Positions 6,103-8,569 of a stretch of DNA of 8,569 bases are shown in pieces. The position numbers and the translations under genes are program-made. How positions within the stretch are numbered: the first letter of the stretch is position 1; each line of letters opens with the position of its first letter. The stretch comes from Tannerellaceae bacterium (GTDB lineage Bacteria > Bacteroidota > Bacteroidia > Bacteroidales > Tannerellaceae). The stretch spans positions 1 to 8,569 of the forward strand of contig JAIRYL010000001.1 in assembly GCA_031267775.1 (NCBI GenBank), read 5' to 3'. Under the pieces are notes generated by a model. It saw only the letters and a list, made by a program, of their open reading frames with translations, did not search any database and was not told where the DNA came from.

Positions 6103-8115
6103 ATGAAGAAATATCAGTTAACAGTATTATTTTTTACTCTCCTTTTCCATGCGTCGTTGCTTCAGGCTCAGGTTATGTATAATGCCGGAAAAATGTATGT
6201 AGGAGGAACGGCGTCGGAAAATGGAACATCAGCATTATATATTCAAGGCGATTTAAAGGTAGGGAAAGATTCTCAAATTGCTCATAAGGGAAAAACCGTG
6301 TTAACGGGCGATTTTATCAATGATGTAAATACGGGTAATGTATTTTCTTCCTGCGACGGGATTTTTGAATTTAAAGGAAACGCCTCGCAACAAATAAAAG
6401 GTACGGCAGACAGAAGCAGTCATTATATTAAATTCCCCGACCAGGTCATTATTAATATGCTTACAGACGATTACGCAAAATCTACGGTCGTAATAGATAC
6501 GTGTATGGGTATATCGATAAAAAACCTGAAATTTAAAAAGGGACGTATGGTGGTAGACTCAAAGGCTGTTCCCGGTTCCGGGAGCAGAACGCAGGCGGCT
6601 CATTTATGGGTTGATCCCAGCGGAACGATCGAGTACAGACATAGCGAGGAAGCCGCTTCTGCAGAGCATGGATTTGTGCAGGTTAATCTTGATTTGGGGA
6701 ATAATCATACACGGGGCGGCCTGGCTGGATTTGCTTCGCCTTATAAAAAGCTTTATGCCGATTATTTCTTTTATAATTTCTTATCGGCGCCTAAAACAAG
6801 CAAGTTATTAGAAGGAGCGCGCGACGGCTTATGGATCAGAAATCCACTTACGGCGTTAAATCCGGGAGTCGGTTATATACTGGGGCAGGCATTAGTTCCT
6901 TATGCAAATACAACTTATTATAATAGCGCGTTAGACCCGCAATGGAAAGGCGCTAAATTCGAGGATGTAATTAAAGAAAAATATCAGTTTGGGCGTATGC
7001 TTGCTCCGGCGTCGTTTACCCAGTTCAACAAGAATGCGGATCGATATACCGGCGAAGAACTGAATGTGTCGGACGTTATCGTTCCTCTTACAGCAGATTA
7101 TAATTATTTGGGCAATCCGTTTACCGTTCCATTGGATTTGTCTTCTTATCTGGCCAATCCTCAAGCAAGCGACTTTGGAACTTTCAGCGCCGGCGAAATG
7201 GAAAATAAAGTGTATCTGCTTTCCGAAGGCAGTAGAAGCACGTATACCGGCGGAAAGTTTTCTTTTACGGCTTCTTTTCAGCACATGAGCGAAGTAGGCG
7301 GAACGTATGAAGGCAGCCCGTTAATAGCCCCGATGCAGATGTTTGTCGTTAAAAAAGAAACGGATACGTCGGCTAATTTTAAAATACCTCTTTCAAAACG
7401 TTCGCATGGGGCGACGTCTATGTTAAGAAGCGCGCAGCAGGAAGCTGTCGACGAACTGCTTATCGAAACAAGAGATAATATAACCGGCGGCTACGACCGT
7501 TTGTGCGTAGTATTTCGGAACGACGCTACATTGAAAGCCGACCATCTGTACGACGCCGAGAAATTATTCAATAAAACCGGCGGCGTAAATCAAATATATA
7601 CCAGCTCGTCAAACAACAAGAAGCTGATTACAAATGTAGTCAAACCTGATACAAAACAATTGACCATGTATCTTGTGCCGTCTGATCAGCAACAGGAGAT
7701 AACATTAAAAGCCAAACGGATAAATTCCCTGGAATCGATAACGTCTGTTATTCTGGAAGATCATAAGACCGGCAAGCTGACCGATTTGATGAGAACGTCG
7801 TATACCTTTCTTTCTTCTCCGTCTGACAAGACCGACCGTTTTACGCTTCATTTTAACAGCAGTCTGGTTAGCATAGATGATATGAAGACTACGCCATTAT
7901 CCGCTTACTATTCCTTTGGGCAGGTAATTGTGCAGGGACTTACGGATCATACGCTTTACAAAGAGGCGATGATATATAATATGCAAGGACAGTTGCTGCA
8001 TAAACAAACAGTAACGGCTATCGATCCGTTGCTGATCAGGAAGACCTTGGATGAAGGCGTCTATCTGATAAGCGTAGCCGCAGGCCCGCAGGCCATAAAG
8101 CTATGGGTAAAATAA
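6103..8115 (+). CDS. Secreted surface protein with T9SS type A C-terminal sorting domain
   Basis: A 670-residue protein with a Sec signal peptide (residues 1 to about 22, 'MKKYQLTVLFFTLLFHASLL' then QA) and no lipobox. The ATG at 6103 is preferred over an in-frame TTG at 6097. The N-terminal region (about 23-110) is rich in short strands: 'MYVGG', 'LYIQGDLKVGKDSQIAHKG', 'TVLTGDFIND'. The middle has 'ADYNYLGNPFTVPLDLSSYL' (331-350) and 'APMQMFVVKKE' (409-419), a pattern common in large Bacteroidetes surface proteins exported by type IX secretion. The last 80 residues match a T9SS type A sorting domain: 'YYSFGQVIVQGL' (602-613), 'AMIYNMQGQLLHK' (622-634), 'LDEGVYLISVAAG' (649-661) and the terminal 'IKLWVK'. 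The protein should therefore cross the outer membrane by T9SS, lose this domain and be attached or released at the surface. It starts 15 bp after the tip-like gene, so co-transcription is likely. No enzyme motif or VWA metal site (DxSxS) was seen; its role in the fimbria is unknown. Confidence 0.85.
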   Translation: MKKYQLTVLFFTLLFHASLLQAQVMYNAGKMYVGGTASENGTSALYIQGDLKVGKDSQIAHKGKTVLTGDFINDVNTGNVFSSCDGIFEFKGNASQQIKGTADRSSHYIKFPDQVIINMLTDDYAKSTVVIDTCMGISIKNLKFKKGRMVVDSKAVPGSGSRTQAAHLWVDPSGTIEYRHSEEAASAEHGFVQVNLDLGNNHTRGGLAGFASPYKKLYADYFFYNFLSAPKTSKLLEGARDGLWIRNPLTALNPGVGYILGQALVPYANTTYYNSALDPQWKGAKFEDVIKEKYQFGRMLAPASFTQFNKNADRYTGEELNVSDVIVPLTADYNYLGNPFTVPLDLSSYLANPQASDFGTFSAGEMENKVYLLSEGSRSTYTGGKFSFTASFQHMSEVGGTYEGSPLIAPMQMFVVKKETDTSANFKIPLSKRSHGATSMLRSAQQEAVDELLIETRDNITGGYDRLCVVFRNDATLKADHLYDAEKLFNKTGGVNQIYTSSSNNKKLITNVVKPDTKQLTMYLVPSDQQQEITLKAKRINSLESITSVILEDHKTGKLTDLMRTSYTFLSSPSDKTDRFTLHFNSSLVSIDDMKTTPLSAYYSFGQVIVQGLTDHTLYKEAMIYNMQGQLLHKQTVTAIDPLLIRKTLDEGVYLISVAAGPQAIKLWVK

Positions 8116-8144
8116 CAGATTGCCATTCAATGTCGTTTAATTAA

Positions 8145-8253
8145 GAGGGTATGTCAAAAGTATTTTTAAGGCCGTTTTATTCGGATACCTATCCGAGATT
8201 GATTTCAAATATTTGATTCTACAGGACGAATAAGTAACTTTTGATACACCCTC
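8145..8253. mobile_element. MITE-like foldback element with TTAA flanks
   Basis: A 109-bp element bounded by 16-bp terminal inverted repeats: GAGGGTATGTCAAAAG at 8145-8160 and CTTTTGATACACCCTC at 8238-8253, which match at 14 of 16 positions. TTAA stands directly outside each end (8141-8144 and 8254-8257), consistent with a 4-bp target duplication, although TTAA is itself palindromic and could be part of the repeat. Inside are further foldbacks: TCGGAT/ATCCGA around a 4-nt loop (8181-8196), the 12-bp palindrome TCAAATATTTGA (8205-8216), and TTATTCG (8177-8183) against CGAATAA (8227-8233). There is no coding capacity, so mobility would need a transposase elsewhere. It lies 29 bp past the last operon gene and, as RNA, could also act as a 3'-end hairpin. 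The parent insertion sequence is not identified. Confidence 0.6.
8212..8243 (+). promoter_or_regulatory. Candidate outward-facing Bacteroidetes-type promoter at right end of the foldback element
   Basis: TTTG at 8212-8215 and TAACTTTT at 8235-8242 are 19 bp apart. The Bacteroidetes housekeeping promoter is TTTG, about 19-21 bp, then TAnnTTTG. The -33 box is perfect and the -7 box matches 7 of 8. The -7 box overlaps the terminal repeat. Transcription would start near 8250 and run right, into a stretch with no convincing gene. Short AT-rich motifs arise by chance, so this is tentative. Confidence 0.25.
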
Positions 8254-8361
8254 TTAATCCTTAACCTAATCCTAAAATGAATATTTCTTTTGAATATGAC
8301 ATGAAGTATTTTAGGACATTAAGACCGAATGTATTTATTCCTTTCTGTTTGGCCACCCTTA

Positions 8362-8445
8362 TCCCCGCCAGTAGCTTTTCCCCCAACCCTGTTTCCTGTC
8401 CGGTCAGCAAGCAAATACTATCACAAACACTTCCCCGCCAGAAGC
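8362..8445. repeat. Pair of short C-rich direct repeats 70 bp apart
   Basis: TCCCCGCCAGTAGC (8362-8375) and TCCCCGCCAGAAGC (8432-8445) match at 13 of 14 positions with a period of exactly 70 bp, inside an otherwise AT-rich intergenic region. The sequence between copies does not repeat, so this is not a simple tandem duplication. Function unknown. Confidence 0.35.
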
Positions 8446-8462
8446 CGTATCAATCAAAGAAG

Positions 8463-8561
8463 ATAAATACCTAATGTTATAATTATGTTGGAATAAAATC
8501 CACTATTTCCTCTATAAATACTTTATTTTTATCCGACGCGCTTATAAATACTGATTTTTAT
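8463..8561. repeat. Degenerate AT-rich direct repeats at the right edge
   Basis: ATAAATAC occurs at 8463-8470, 8514-8521 and 8544-8551. The last two belong to longer near-copies: TATAAATACTTTATTTTTAT at 8513-8532 and TATAAATACTGATTTTTAT at 8543-8561, starting 30 bp apart and differing by a substitution and a 1-base deletion. They may be promoter-region or protein-binding repeats for a gene beyond the window, or chance in AT-rich DNA. Confidence 0.3.
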
Positions 8562-8569
8562 GTAAGTTT

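Larger units (their letters stand above)
8258..8569. other. Intergenic tail with no convincing gene
   Basis: About 310 bp without a gene I can support. A 65-codon plus-strand frame runs 8277-8474; an internal ATG at 8301 would begin 'MKYFRTLRPNVFIPFCLATL', which looks loosely like a signal peptide. However, the rest is Pro/Ser-rich with no family resemblance, and codon use differs from the operon. It may be chance, a small unknown protein or a gene remnant. The stretch 8340-8450 is C-rich and G-poor; the last 100 bp are very AT-rich. No tRNA, rRNA or CRISPR repeat was seen. A gene may start just past the right edge. Confidence 0.5.

Noticed and set aside
5636..6182. Plus-strand alternative frames across the end of the tip-like gene and start of the cargo gene
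   Set aside because: They are frame shadows; the main frame keeps the FISUMP motifs up to the stop at 6087 and the next gene has its own signal peptide.
6931..7284. 117-codon minus-strand frame inside the T9SS cargo gene
   Set aside because: Composition is Arg/Ile/Phe-rich without family resemblance, and it lies wholly within a well-supported plus-strand gene.
8277..8474. 65-codon plus-strand frame in the tail
   Set aside because: No recognisable family, unusual codon and residue composition for this locus, and only a loose signal-peptide look; not enough to call a gene.

Overview
The window looks like Bacteroidales chromosome from a genus that has a type IX secretion system (for example the Parabacteroides, Tannerella, Dysgonomonas or Porphyromonas side of the order). 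Three things point there. All genes belong to Bacteroidetes type V (FimA/Mfa) fimbria families. Three of them are lipoproteins with short signal peptides, BACON-like domains, or the 'LWSWHIW ... YQWGRKDPFP ... DPCPAGWRVP' C-terminal module typical of this phylum. The last gene ends in a T9SS type A sorting domain. The genus cannot be fixed from the sequence alone.

Layout: five plus-strand genes fill bases 2-8115 and read as one fimbrial operon. (1) 2-1219 is the 3' part of an Mfa1-family major fimbrillin; its signal peptide and promoter lie outside the window. (2) After a 101-bp gap holding a perfect 12-bp stem hairpin, 1321-2295 encodes a FimB/Mfa2-family anchor lipoprotein. (3) 2337-3704 encodes a Mfa-like accessory lipoprotein ending in a degenerate BACON-like domain. 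(4) 3724-6087 encodes a larger paralog of gene 3 with a full BACON domain, a further beta-rich module and a C-terminal FISUMP-like domain; it is the best candidate for a tip adhesin. (5) 6103-8115 encodes a secreted surface protein with an N-terminal Sec signal and a C-terminal T9SS sorting domain. Spacing falls from 101 to 41 to 19 to 15 bp along the operon.

How they may work together: by analogy with P. gingivalis fimbriae, lipoprotein precursors reach the outer membrane, are trimmed by a surface protease and polymerise by strand exchange. Gene 1 would form the shaft, gene 2 the base anchor and length control, and genes 3 and 4 minor or tip subunits. Gene 5 reaches the surface by a different route (T9SS) yet sits in the same transcription unit, reminiscent of Mfa5 in P. 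gingivalis, although no VWA domain was seen here.

Bases 8116-8569 hold no convincing gene. They start with a 109-bp MITE-like element (8145-8253) with 16-bp imperfect terminal inverted repeats and flanking TTAA. Its right end carries a near-consensus Bacteroidetes promoter pointing outward. The rest is an AT-rich non-coding stretch with a C-rich patch and short direct repeats.

Novelty: the fimbrial genes are recognisable families. The points worth a second look are the T9SS cargo in the fimbrial operon, the accessory subunit without a basic residue at the expected maturation site, and the small foldback element.
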